From the NCBI GenBank assembly GCA_020091685.1, contig CM034609.1:19913204-19977203 (forward strand): 64,000 nt of DNA, read 5' to 3'. This DNA is from Lutjanus erythropterus. Lineage: Eukaryota; Chordata; Actinopteri; Lutjaniformes; Lutjanidae. Of the stretch, positions 1 through 11,811 are shown in pieces. Below the pieces are notes generated by a model that saw nothing but the letters and a program-made list of their open reading frames with translations, had not been told where the DNA came from and ran no database searches. How positions within the stretch are numbered: the stretch's first letter is position 1; each line of letters begins with the position of its first letter. The position numbers and the translations under genes are program-made.

Positions 1-650
1 CCGTCGGTCAGTTGGTCAGATTGAATGTTGCAAATTGCTGAGGTTATATGTCCAGAAAAGAATAGCTTGTTCAACAATATTTCTCTCTTTCTAGCTTCAC
101 TGACTTGACACACTGGAAGGCAAGGCGAAAAGCTTGCTGTCCTAGAGCGAGATAAGACACAACAAATTGTTCAAATGGGGCAGTGCAAACTTTTAGACAG
201 TCTCTTCTAGAGGGCATGCAGTGTTGCTACTGGTTGTATGCATGGGTGATGGAAGTACTCGCATGAAGAATGAAAAAAAAATAACTCTTGAGAGATGTTT
301 CTTTCTGGAAATCACAGCATGAAGTTGGTGTTTGTTGGATTGTTGGTTTGAAGTATAATGACATCTTGACATTATAACATGATATATATAATTAAATACA
401 TTCGGCCTTCAGACGTCGCTTATGTGTGGGTGAAAATGTCAGTGTATTTCATGCCAAAGAAAGGTCAGCCTGACCACCTTGCTTGAATGTTTATAGGCTC
501 AGCTTTTAACTTAAATGAGACAAACTTCATCAGGTGGAATGGCTGCGGTCTGGGGCAAAGAATGGCTCTCACTCAGCTATACTGTTGCAGCGTCTTCCCT
601 CAGAGCAGGCTGGGTGGTCTAGAGGGACTATCTATATCAGTATCACTTTA
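1..650. other. Non-coding, nothing recognised
   Basis: AT-rich sequence with only short, unconvincing open frames (about 60 codons) that lack codon bias or recognisable motifs. I see no splice-flanked coding exon or repeat here. Confidence 0.6.
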
Positions 651-1057
651 TTTGAAGGGGTGTGTATAAGGCTGTCATTACTCTGTCATAACCATGTAAC
701 AACACCTGTTATGAGTCTTTATAGTGGTTGAGGGTTACTCCTGAGATGAGCCTTGTTACGTTTAGTGACATTTTTAAGACAAGTCCAATTGGCACAACTT
801 TAGTTGAAGAAATTATTCATGACACCCTTAACAAAAGCATTTGACAGTGTAGAAAACATTATTGTTTGATTAATGTCAAGTTGTCATAACAAGTCAAGTT
901 ATCATAACAAAGACATCTCAAACAATGTCAACTTTGCATTAAAAATAACAATTGAATGACATTTATTTTTTAAACATTAATTAAAATGCCCTCATGTTAA
1001 TGACGTATGTCATGACATGGTGAGTGTAATGACAGTCTTATGCACACCCCTTCAAAG
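651..1057. mobile_element. MITE with ~30-bp terminal inverted repeats
   Basis: The left end begins TTTGAAGGGGTGTGTATAAG and the right end, read in reverse complement, begins TTTGAAGGGGTGTGCATAAG. The match continues into CTGTCATTAC on both sides, giving inverted arms of about 30 bp with few mismatches around a roughly 350-bp AT-rich core. The core carries no coding potential and has repeated TGTCATAAC/GTTATGACA-like words. This is the structure of a non-autonomous DNA transposon. The superfamily is not assigned because no clear target duplication is visible. Confidence 0.8.
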
Positions 1058-4000
1058 TATTAACAAAATACTTAGTGGCTAAATGCTCCACTATGTTCAC
1101 TTGCTAGTTGCTGATTTTGTCTTTCTGCCATTTGGTGCTGGAAGGATGGTGTGCTGTCAGGTTTTAAAGGCATAATATGCAACATTTTCCTAAAAAAGAA
1201 AAAAAAAACAATGTATTGATTCAGAAACATAATCCCTTTCAATCATCACTCATCTGCAGAGACCCTGCCGTCTGTGTGGATTTCTCATTATTTTGCTGTG
1301 CCCAGAATGCATTACCAACCCAAAATGTTGGTATCTGGGAATGAGAGACAACAATAAATCATATTTCTATTGTATTTTCAAACAGCACAAACAAATCCTA
1401 CTGATTCTACCTTTGAAGTTTTTTTTTTCACTAAAAATAGCTGCCCGCTGCTGAGAAACAAACCTGTAAGACTGTACCAAAACATTATATTTTCGTACAA
1501 TAAAAACAAAACAATGAGCTAAAAGATGCTACAGTGGAATTATAGTTGATGCTCTGTGGGTTTGTCACTACAAGCGGCGCCTTTGACATTACACTGTTAT
1601 TTGATTATTATACAAATATTGGTTATAGCCCCTTGGCTGGAAACAGTTTTGCAGATCTGGTGTGTATATTTGATATCCCAGTTTGAGGAGAATGTGGAAC
1701 AACACAATCTTAATACTGCAAGGAGTTGTTGCACCCCCCACCCCAACCCCCCCACATACTCAAACATCTGCATCTTGTCTTTTCCCCTACTGACCAGGCT
1801 CAGATAGACTTTGCAAACAAACTTGTGCTGGCATTGTCACATATGATAGCACAAGAGGTAACAGAAAAAAGACTTTCTTTACACTGTTGAAACAGAATAC
1901 AAGATTCCTTCTCTTAGGATTTTGCTGCTCTGAAGATCTGAATCTTTGAAGAAGATTGTTCTAAAGATGAGTGGCATTTTATTATTTTTTTTTTCTTCTT
2001 GAGAAGAAAAGCAAGTGCTTCTGTTCTAATTGTGCAGAAGCATAAAGTGGCTCATCTCCTGTGTACCACTGGTGGTCAAACACTTCACACCCACTCTCAT
2101 CACTTCTCAGTAGACCTAAACAAGTGAGTCATGTGGTAAAAGAAAGTGACAGCTGCAAAAGGCCATTTTGAACCCCCCTAGAGAAGATAAGGCTCGAGAA
2201 GATAAAATGCCGCCCCTCCTGTAAGTGATACAGGCTTTGAAATCCATATTCTGCTTTATTACTTGCAGAAAATGCATCTCCTTTACAACCAGAGAGAACT
2301 CACACACTGTAAGTCATGACTGGGCACTAAAATGGCCAAAGAGACATTTTAAAAATCAAAATAGCCTCAATTCATTTTTACCTCCCTTGCATTTTGGGAG
2401 AACTTCCAAAAGCTCTAATGGAGGAAGGCATATAATCATTTTGCTTGATTTCAATTGTTAATGTCAACATCAAAAGCTGCCTGAGCAAGAGCGCTGAGCT
2501 TGAAACGCATTTCCTACCTATCTGTAAGTCACAGTACTCCCACTGCTGTGTTCTTCTGCTCCATGTGCACTTTTAAATGTGTCCATCAGAAGCCTTAGTA
2601 AACATTTTTACTTTTTAGTGAGCAGCTATGAGAAAAAGGATGCATGAAAAGATCAAACCCACTGGAGACAGCGACAGCGGATTTCTGCATGTTGTCCAGC
2701 TTCTCCTCCATTTTAACAAAACAACAGACACACTGGAGCGGGAAACAAATAGAAATGGTCAGTTTTTGTTTACTGAAGTAGAAGCAACACACCATGTTTT
2801 CTCTTCTCTGTTTCTCCTGCTCACACTACATATGACCACCCTTGGTTAGATGCTTTATGTGTCCACCTTTAAACTCTGCAGAAAATGAGTTCCCAAACAA
2901 CTCAAAATTTCTCAGCAAAGGAAAAGTGTGAAGCAAAAGTCAAAAATATTCAATCTATTCAGCTCAGTTTGTGTTATTTTAGTAAAGCACGTGGTCTTGT
3001 GCTGTCTGAGTAATTAATGATGTTTATTTTTGCATTCAGGTAGCTTCCTGTCTCTGTTGTTAATGATGAGAATTGTTTTTGAAGTTCATGAATTAATGGA
3101 CTGTGTTAATGAATGAGACACATTTTCTACTTTGCTAATGTATAAAATAGAAATTAGGTACATAGTCTGTCAGCTCCATTCAAGCGGAATAGTATTGTTC
3201 TTTACTGTGTAGCGCATGAAAGCAACAGCTTGTATGAAATTTACACTTTAGGCAGATATATTTAAAATTTTCTGTCCTGTATTGAGCTGCTGAGCCCAGT
3301 TCAGTTGCTCGCGGTATACATATAAACACTCGCTGAGCTGCAGGTCCGACCAGACTCCAGTCGTATAAGGGGCTTTAGCTGCACAGCTAACTGAGCCAAC
3401 AGTAGCTGGGAGGCTAGCTATAGCCAGAGAATTAGCAGAGGGTAAAGCAAGCAGCAGTTAATTACTCTGGTGATACGCTGCGCCCTGTTTGTTTAGAGTT
3501 AACTTTGACAAGTGGCCATATTTTACATGCTGCTTCCTCAACCTGAGGGTTTATACAGACCCCTTTACAGTTGTAAACGATGGAAGTACGGCACACCACA
3601 ACAGCTGTAGTGGGCCACTGCAAACACAAGCAGTTTTGATCGCGTCCTCAGTCCAGTCAACACATTTAAAAGCTTGCAGCCATAGATGTCAACGATTACT
3701 CTGAAAAGGTGGTGATCCTTTTGAAATTTGAATCTGTTGCTGAAATGTGCGTGAAGCTTTTCGATCACGTCAGCTCTAAAAGGGTCCATAACAACCTCAT
3801 CATGCAGACACCTACATCACATTTGAATATATAATAAATGCTACAGGAAAGACACAGAATAATAAAAAAACCTCAAAATAATGGACCGGCCCTTTAAAAT
3901 TATATTACTGAACAGCTGCAGCTCTAAATGTGAGTCATGTGCATGATGCAAAAAGACTTTCTCTTCTGTTTTTCAGACCCTGAGGATTTATCCTGGGTCA

Positions 4001-4994
4001 TAAACCTCCATGGAATTCAATCCACATCTGTTCGACTTTCTTTATTGTTGCGCTTCCAACCTCTTCACTGTTAGCTGGTGCCCTTCTTGTCATTAAGCTG
4101 TATAGCTATGGGGTTGTCTCACTGTCTCTCTGTGTCCAGAAGAAGTGATACGTATGGTCTCATATGATTAACATCCATCATATAAGCCCGTTTCCACAGG
4201 GCTGCCATGAGAATAATGATGTCTGTGAAACATTGGCTACACTGCCAATAAAACATCAACCACCCCTGTCACTCATATCTCATCTCATTAACCTCCAGGC
4301 GACACACTCACACACCCACCATATATACAGTATCATATTCATATCCACCCGCTCCAAGGCAGTGTGTTGGCTGCTGTTTTGTGTTGTCGCGTGCGTGTGT
4401 ATGCGTATATCGGCTGAGGCTGCTGTCATGAGGAGATAGCAGTTCCCCCGGGGTCGTCAGTGACCTTGTGCTTCTCAATGAGCTTCTTTCTCATGTTCAA
4501 ACAGAGCGAACACTCCCAGCAGTTCTCCTGCCTCCTGAACAGTCGCAGCTCCTCATTATTCCTCCTTCATATGTCACAGAGACGCACTACGCTTCCCACC
4601 TGTGGCCTCGCCGGATGTTGTGTGTCACAGATCAAATTTGTCTTCATCTTCGTGTTTCCTCTGATCTCTGTGGTGCTTTGTTCTGCGTATGAGCTCATTT
4701 GGGTTTCAGTGACAAAGTTCTGTCAGCGAGATTATCAAGTAACACCACCATACAACTGTCACTACTGCCACAACTCATCCTCCTGCTGCGACTTTTGTAA
4801 CTCCGGCTCCTACTGTCTTTCGCTTGGGACTTCTACCTCTTTCATATTCACATGTACACCTGAACATTACACCCGTATGTCATTGTTGAGCATCTCATTC
4901 CAAATCCATGCGCATTAATATGGTGCTTTAACAGCCTCCACTCTCCTGAGAAGGATTTACTCCAGACTTTGGAGCCTGGCTGCAGGGAATTTTA
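1058..4994. other. Non-coding stretch, possible old repeats
   Basis: No gene is supported. About 1160-1600 and 3240-3900 read like old dispersed fish repeats: short A-runs, GGCGCC and 'gctagcta'-type words, and a terminal 'ggccctttaaaa'. I cannot define their ends. A 152-codon open frame at 4460-4918 is rich in Ser, Cys and Phe, has no family motif or splice context, and is regarded as chance. Confidence 0.5.
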
Positions 4995-5170
4995 TTATGC
5001 CTCCATGCCAGATTGTCCGCCCGCCTGTACATATGTACATCTGTACAGCCATCCACCCCATTCTTGTTAAGTGATATCTGCCTTGACTTTATTCAAATTT
5101 GGCACAAATGTCCACTTGGACTCAAGAATAATCTGATTAGAATATGGAGGACAAAGTTCACTGCAACTTC
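4995..5170 (-). repeat. Dispersed fish repeat, minus copy of the 'gttcatc-ttgagtccaagtgga' family
   Basis: Read on the minus strand it contains the ordered modules 'cttgagtccaagtggac', 'tgccaaatttgaa', 'aagaatgggGTGGATGG' and a terminal 'gaggcataa'. The same modules occur at 36296-36572 and in tandem at 49342-49803. I recognise this as a very common teleost intergenic repeat, but do not know a formal family name. Confidence 0.65.
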
Positions 5171-8100
5171 ACAAAACATGTTTTTGACCATAACTTATAA
5201 ATATCATATGATAATTATGACAAAATTAATAATCAGTGTTACAGAAACAATAATCAGAGCTGACCAACTATGGACAGCTGCTGTTAGACTGCCTGTGTCT
5301 GTGGAGAAAAACTGGAGAGACAGAGAGTCCGCTGGAGCTTCGACAGTCAGTAGAAGCTCATTTTTGACCCTTTTTTCAAAACAGTTTCTGTGTTGAACAT
5401 CTGTTGTAGCTAGGTGAGCTAACACTAGCAGCTCAGAGGGGCTGAGAGGCTCTCCAGTGTGTGTGCGTCTGTGGTGGAGTGTCAGTACATGGCTGTAATC
5501 CTGCTGTTTATCATGGGATCATCATCAACGGAAAGAATGCAGTCTGGGAGAGCTTCTGTCAAAAGCACCAAAATCAAAATATACTACGTAGAGGGTTTAA
5601 ACAGTGTAAACTCCTGATCTGCATATATCTGATAATTAGCGCTGGTTCACAGACTTGCGCTCAAGAGCAGGACTGGAGGAGGTGGTCCACCCAACTCTAA
5701 TTAACACGTTCTTTTATACTTTCTCATATAAATCTCGTAACGTACAGCAGTCTCAAATGGTCGACTCTCTCTCAGTTTCAGCATCATTTAAAACAGTGAG
5801 TGGTGTTGTGAGCCATTTTCAACCCAGGAAATGCCGTTCAATGAGAAATGTCAGCATGAACACCAGTACTGATGTGTTTTATCACAGCGCAGTAACATAA
5901 TTAAGTTTACAGCTCAAAAAACATGTTTAAGTGTGCAGTACCTCTGTAACAATCAGAGAGTGCTGTAGGCAGGACACTGAGAGAGACTGTGGAGTGATGA
6001 CTACAGACAGAGAGAAGCAGTTGCACATTTTTCAATTAATTCATTTAATCAGCAATCGGATAAAGAAAAAATGATAATTGTAAAAATGCTGGCAGTTGAC
6101 CTGTCAGAAACTGATCTAATTGTATATATACAGTATGAACAGTGATATAGCTGTAAATAATGGAGTATAAATGCAACTATACAGTATGTACATGTACAGT
6201 GCTGTTGCACCCTGGGTAGGCTTGAGGACCAGGCAAGGATGCAAAGCAAGTTTTGTTGATTTCCATATTAACAACTGATGTAGATGTAATAAGTTACCTT
6301 TTCAAATTGTGTGCCAGGTCTAAAATTGGGCTAGTTTTTTGTCTGCTGGTTGGATTGACCTATTTTGCATGCAGATCACATTAATATCTGTAAATACACA
6401 TCCATATTTTAAATCAAATAATGACACCAGACAAACATGCACACCCACATAAACACACACAAATACTATACTATACTATTACACATTACAGTAAAAAAAA
6501 ATGCTAATAATGCTACCATTAATTACTCTCAACAAAATGTCCAAGAAGCTTCACCAGTGAAGCATACTGTCTATTTTAAGGCTGGATTCCATCACACTCT
6601 ATTGTACTGGCATTCCTGTTATTGTAGTCACCCCCTACAGCATATCTCTAATGTCATAGTTATTCCCCCTGGAGATAAATACCAGCTGTCCCTGCACAGA
6701 GGTCATAGCGATATCTAATCCATATTATTCCCTCTAGTGGCTGACATTTTTTCGGGTTTGGGAGTCAATTTCACTGTTCATCACAGGGAACGGGGATTGG
6801 GGAAAAAAAAAGTCCACAGGGGCAAGAAGGACAGGAATCGTCGTAACAATAGGTCAGTTTTTATATATAAATATGCTGTTCTAATTTGAGTAAAAAATCA
6901 TTTTCTTTATTTTGGCATAGTTGGTTGCAGCCACCTGACCAGTGCATGACGTGTGTGGACTGGGAAAACATGAGAACAGGATGAGATGTGGGTCATTCTT
7001 CCTGGATTGGAACAGGACTCTTTTTGCATAGTATTATTGTGTGAGTGGGATGGGACACAAGTGAAACCCCACTCCCCTGTCACCTCTAATCCCCTCCTCA
7101 TGCCTGAAGTTATCATGTAGGGCCGGAAAAGAGCACTCAGGGACAGCAGAGCCGCATCACCTCATTATCAGATACGAAATAGAGATATAAAGTTAACGCT
7201 CTCTAGTTGGGCGGCGCAGTGACTCATCAGGGCGCACGCGGAGGCCTGAAGCAGATATTCCCTTATCTCTTGTGAACTAACAAACAGTCATTAATGGTAA
7301 ATTATTATACATCTCAAAGGGTTTATAAGCCGGATGACTTCAAAGAGATGGTCCTTTGCAGCGAGACTCTTTGATGTAAGGAAGTCTGAAGTCTGCCACA
7401 GGATTATGAACCAAGGAGCATTACTTTTATATTAAGCTTCTGCGCGTACCCTAATGGCTTAGGAGAAATTCAAATTGAATAGATAACATCATGGTTAAAG
7501 AATTGGTTGGTTACAGCTTAAAGTATGAGAAGCACTTAATATATTTTAATGCTTACATTGCTAACTTTGTTTTACTTACAGGCCCAAGATGTCTCTAAAG
7601 CTAATATCCCGTCAAGAGTTTGTTGTACAGTAACTCATTTTGGTTAGGGCCACAGGTATGACAAGATGATTTCAACAGGCGGAGCTAAAGTGCACTTTAC
7701 AGCCTGGACCACATTAAGACAAGTTCAGCGAGTGCAAAGTTAAATGTGTGAGGAATGTGAGTGATATCTATCTACAGCTTCACACTACAGGATCCATTCC
7801 CTTTCGCTCTGCCTGTCTAAGCTGTGAGCCCAGTCTTGGCAATGGGTAAGATATTTAATCTGTGAGTCAGGGTCAGTATCTACTGTGTGTAGTACAGTGC
7901 GGCCTCTTCATCGCTCCTCCTCCTCTCTGTTTCAGTGAGTCAGTGCTCCTCCATCAATCAATAATCATTTGAATTTGGCTCCTCATTAATATGGAGGGAC
8001 AGTCAGCTCTGAGAGACTGAATTCTGGCAAAGTTTGTGCTCCCTGTCACCTTCTCTTTTTAATGAACTCTGTCAGGGTTCATCACTGTCAGCTGTAGCAA

Positions 8101-8239
8101 ACAAACCTTCCCTCTCATCTCTGTGTGGTTCATAATGTGGATGATGCTGTGAAGTCCAGTGCACAACAACATCCAAAGGAATGGTGGGAATCTGTACCTC
8201 ATCCGCATTCTCACACTTTCATCCATTGAAAATAAAGCC
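5171..8239. other. Non-coding stretch
   Basis: No supported gene. Short CA-rich text lies near 6440-6480. Two less repetitive blocks, about 7195-7420 and 7925-8035, contain homeobox-like ATCAATCAATAATCA and TCATTAATATG words. They could be regulatory, but conservation cannot be judged from a single sequence. Confidence 0.45.
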
Positions 8240-8735
8240 AGCAGCATTCAGTATGTGATGTTTAGCAGGTTTAATGTTTAAAGTTCGCCATTTTCGTTGA
8301 GCACATCAGCATACTAACATTTGCAGGGGCTAGGCAAGGCTGATGGCTGATGGGAAAGTCTTTATTTTGCAAGTGCTTGGTCATAAATCAAAGTATTGGA
8401 CAACTACAACTTGACCTGATGGTTGCACAAGATGGAGGGATAGACAGTCACCAAAGTTACTACAGTTCAGCTTCAGGGGGACATGAACATCAATGCCATA
8501 TTTTACAACAATCCATCTAAACACTGTCGAGACATTTCACTGAAACCACAAAGGTCAGCCTCATGGGACTACAGTGCAGCCATCACCAATGTCAGTAGAA
8601 TTGGGATGATGAACTTTTATACACACTACATCTAATAGTTGGTGAGATATTTCAATATGGGCAAAATTGGTGGACTGACCAACAGACCGATACTGCTATT
8701 CCTAGAGCTGCACCACTAGTGAGGCTAAAATTTAA
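8240..8735 (+). repeat. Dispersed teleost repeat ('caaagtattggaca ... cctagagc')
   Basis: The modules run in a fixed order: 'tgatgtttagcaggt', 'gcatactaacatttgc', 'ggtcataaatcaaagtatt', 'tcaccaaagtt', 'caatccatc', 'gtcgagacatttcac', 'gaccaacagaccga' and 'cctagagc'. I recognise this order from a very abundant percomorph intergenic repeat. The copy is degraded and has no coding potential. Confidence 0.65.
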
Positions 8736-8859
8736 GACAAGCACACATAGCTGTGAGTATTATTGCATCCACAGACACACACACAACCACTCGACCTCTG
8801 TGGATACAGGAAAAGGAGTGGGACTAAGTCACACTGATGGAAAAAAAAATTCTGCCAAG

Positions 8860-9525
8860 TCCAATGATACCTGCTGCAAACTGCATCATCCAATGATGCT
8901 TCCTACAAGTGCCTAAAACAAACAGCTTATGAGTTATGAAAGAGGCGTGGCAAAATATAGGAGGCGGTGCTAACACACCATGAAATAGAAGCTCTCTGCT
9001 AAGACCATTGATGCCTCCCACAAGATTCTACAACAAAGAGTTCATGAGTTATGAAAGGGTACATGCCTAACATTGCAGGAGGTGGGGCAAACCGTCATTG
9101 ATGATAAAGGAACTCGCCCGAATGCAGCGATGCCTGAGTCTACGACAAGCAGGTCATAAATTTTGTCATATTACATGAATCCATTTAGAAATTATGCACC
9201 TATTTGTTACAGGCCTCTTCATTTGCCCTGTTTTTGCCAGTTGGCATGAATCAGCTGTCGACTGGCTCATGAACAACCTTTCACTAAATCTTGTCTGAGT
9301 TTGTGAATCAATTTGGAAGTTTGAGATAGGCACTCCCATTGCCATGCCCCCTTTTAACCAACAGCCATGAACACAAACACACACCTTCACACACACACAC
9401 GCCCTCCATGCCAAATTCCAGCCTCTTAGGGTGAAAACTGGGCACCAAAAGGTGTGAAAATTTTGTAGACCGACCAACCAAGTGACCAATAGAGCTGCTG
9501 GTTGCAGCTCTCGCCTCATTCTTGA
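8860..9525 (+). repeat. Dispersed repeat with internal duplication
   Basis: Two diverged units follow each other. Each has a 'gcctcc/cttcctacaa' start, a 'gagttatgaaag' core and a 'gg(c)gtgg(c/g)' motif, near 8895-9000 and 9010-9110. A tail follows with 'ggctcatgaacaacctttc' and 'gaccgaccaaccaagtgacc'. Open frames on the minus strand here (for example 9166-9519) lie inside the repeat and are not genes. Confidence 0.5.
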
Positions 9526-10043
9526 TCATCTCTAAGCTTCAGGAATGGCAAATTACTACTAGGGTGTTGACAAACTGAGTTAGATTTTTTCTTCACAAGC
9601 TGCTTGTGGAGAATATTGTAATACATACTCATGTATTTTATTGTGATCTGTGTCCAGACACATAACCCAAATAAGGAAGAGCACTTACTAATGCAAGGTG
9701 TAAATGTTGCTGTGATCATAATGTTATCAGATCTGTTTGACCTCATCTGGAGGTTGTATGGCCCTCACTGTGCTCTGATCTTATGTAGGTGTAATCACAA
9801 TTCTTACAGCGCGCTGGCATCCGTACACAACATAACATTGGTTCAGCTAACACAAAGTATACAATTAGTTATTGTTCAAATTTATGGAGCGAGCAAGCAA
9901 GAACGCTGAAAGAGACACGCCCCTAATTACTGATTATGTGCCTACTCTGTGCCGTGAAAGTGCCAAAAGATGCGATATTCAACAGAAATGTGTGAAAAAT
10001 GAAAGAAATATGGATGGGAAATGAATGATATACAGTGACAAAT

Positions 10044-10046
<3 letters not shown>

Positions 10047-10118
<72 letters not shown>
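10047..10118. repeat. (TG)36 microsatellite
   Basis: An uninterrupted 72-bp run of TG/CA dinucleotides. Both-strand open frames of Cys-Val or His-Thr repeats across it are artefacts. It is likely polymorphic in length. Confidence 0.98.
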
Positions 10119-10119
<1 letters not shown>

Positions 10120-10868
10120 CACTGTGCTGTATTCATCTGTGCAGCTGCTCTGCTGTTAACAGGGCATATAATTTACATAGTCACAGAGTCGTCTGCACCC
10201 TCACACTGCAACACACTGGGACATGCTTACACAATATTTTTTAGACAAAGAAAGGAATCATTCAATGCAGAATTTACAAGAATGGACAAATAATTAAGAA
10301 TTTGCTGTAGACAGTGTCTCAGCTTCACAAAAATGGGTTTGTTTTCAGGGAGAGTGGGGATAATTTGGTGCCATCTCAAATTACTCACACGCAGGCTTTG
10401 CTCTGGAGGACAGAGATCCGATCTCCATGAGGATAATGAGAATGCATTAAAAATACCAGGTTTAAATGCAGAGGCAAGATTGGATTGCTTGTTATCCAGA
10501 GTAGCTGATTTGCTTCCTTTGCAGGTGACTCACCACACAACTTCTTCTTTCCCACTGTTTTCAGTTATACATGTCTCCCGCCTCTGCTAGTTGGCTAGCT
10601 TCAGCGCTGTCAGGTTGTAAGGAATTGAGCAGGAATATCGATCCTGGACCTATACAGTTTGACAGGCAATGCTCCTACAAATAGCGAGGCAGCTAGAGAG
10701 ATTACGCAAGAACCCATCATGCCAGTATTAAAGTTATCCGTTTGTGTCTGTAACTATATTTGTGCAGCCAGTCAGTATCCTAGAAGGGACTACTGGCAGC
10801 TATGGGCGTAGTTCGAGATCTGACAACAGCAAGAAGTGCCCATGGAAGCGACTCATCTCGAACAAACA

Positions 10869-11065
10869 ATGGCAGCTCCTGAAGAGGTTAGCGTAGATAC
10901 TGCGATAGCATCAGTTATGTCAGAACTGGAGATTATTTCTTCATTAAAATAACAGAAAAGAATGGCACTTAAGGCTTTTCTTGATGGAAAAGATGTTTTC
11001 ACTGACCTGACCGGCGTTGGCAAGAGTTTGATCTGATTAGCCTGTGTTAGACAGGATAGACAGAT
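10869..11065 (+). pseudogene. Decayed RecQ-like helicase fragment, probably transposon-borne
   Basis: Read from the ATG at 10869, the frame gives an N-terminal segment and then QKRMALKAFLDGKDVFTDLTG followed by VGKSLI. This resembles the start of a RecQ-type superfamily II helicase, where 'EQRxALxxFLxGKDVFxxxPTGFGKSLIYQ' contains the Walker A loop. Here the loop reads LTGVGKS. In-frame stops fall just before QKRMAL and just after SLI, so it cannot encode a working enzyme. Multicopy helicase-like genes of this kind are familiar from fish repeat annotation and are probably carried by DNA transposons. It lies less than 1 kb upstream of palm3 and is unrelated to it. Confidence 0.6.
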
Positions 11066-11804
11066 GGTTCATCCTATCACTTGCCAAGTGTTTTTTCAAA
11101 GTGCTTGCCCTTTTTCAAACAGTTTCTAAGATTGACTCTCCAGATGGTTCTGTGTAGCAAACCATCTGATGTGTCAGGTTTATGATCATTATTAATAATT
11201 AAGGTCCAATACCCTCAAATGCAAAGTCACTGTCCTATGATCAAGTTGAAAACAAGTCAACAAACTGACGTAGGAACAAACAATTCAAACTTTTCACAAT
11301 GATCCAACTTCTACTTCCAACCTCCACTAACTCTCACCACATCTTGCTGACAGGGATTTGCACTTCTTTTTAGACATAATAAAAACATTAGTGTAATTCT
11401 TAGAGAGTAGATTAGATGCTAGTTCCGGTGACAGTAATTCTGGATTTCAAAATAAAAAATAGTAAAAAGTAAAACAGCGGAGTATTTATTTAACCTTAAA
11501 AATAAAATGAAATGATTAAAAAAAACACTGATAGCAAACACTATGTGCAAAGGCCACCCTCCTGAACATTTTTGGGGTTTTTAGAGAGGAGCAATGTCGG
11601 CTGGAGTAATGGTGCGGCTCACAAACACACAAACAGACAAACCAAATCATATTTGAAGGATAATGCATCTGTCACAGATACAGAAAAAATTTAAACTACT
11701 TAATTTTACCAGTCCAAGTATTCCCATTTGATGTTTTCTGTTTACTGAAACTTTTGCCCTCTCTACTTAACAACTGTAATTGTTTCTATGTCATTTATTT
11801 TAAG

Positions 11805-11811
11805 GTCCAGC
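11805..11811 (+). promoter_or_regulatory. palm3: 5' UTR tail and acceptor before the palm3 start codon
   Basis: A pyrimidine-rich tract ending in TTTTAAG precedes GTCCAGC and then the ATG at 11812. The short leader and the acceptor imply at least one untranslated first exon further upstream. I could not locate it or the promoter. Confidence 0.5.

Noticed and set aside
4460-4918. 152-codon plus-strand open frame with Cys- and Ser-rich stretches
   Set aside because: No recognisable domain. The overlapping frame at 4468-4692 is equally open, which points to chance.
9942-10244. Open frames of Cys-Val and His-Thr repeats
   Set aside because: They are translations of the (TG)36 microsatellite.
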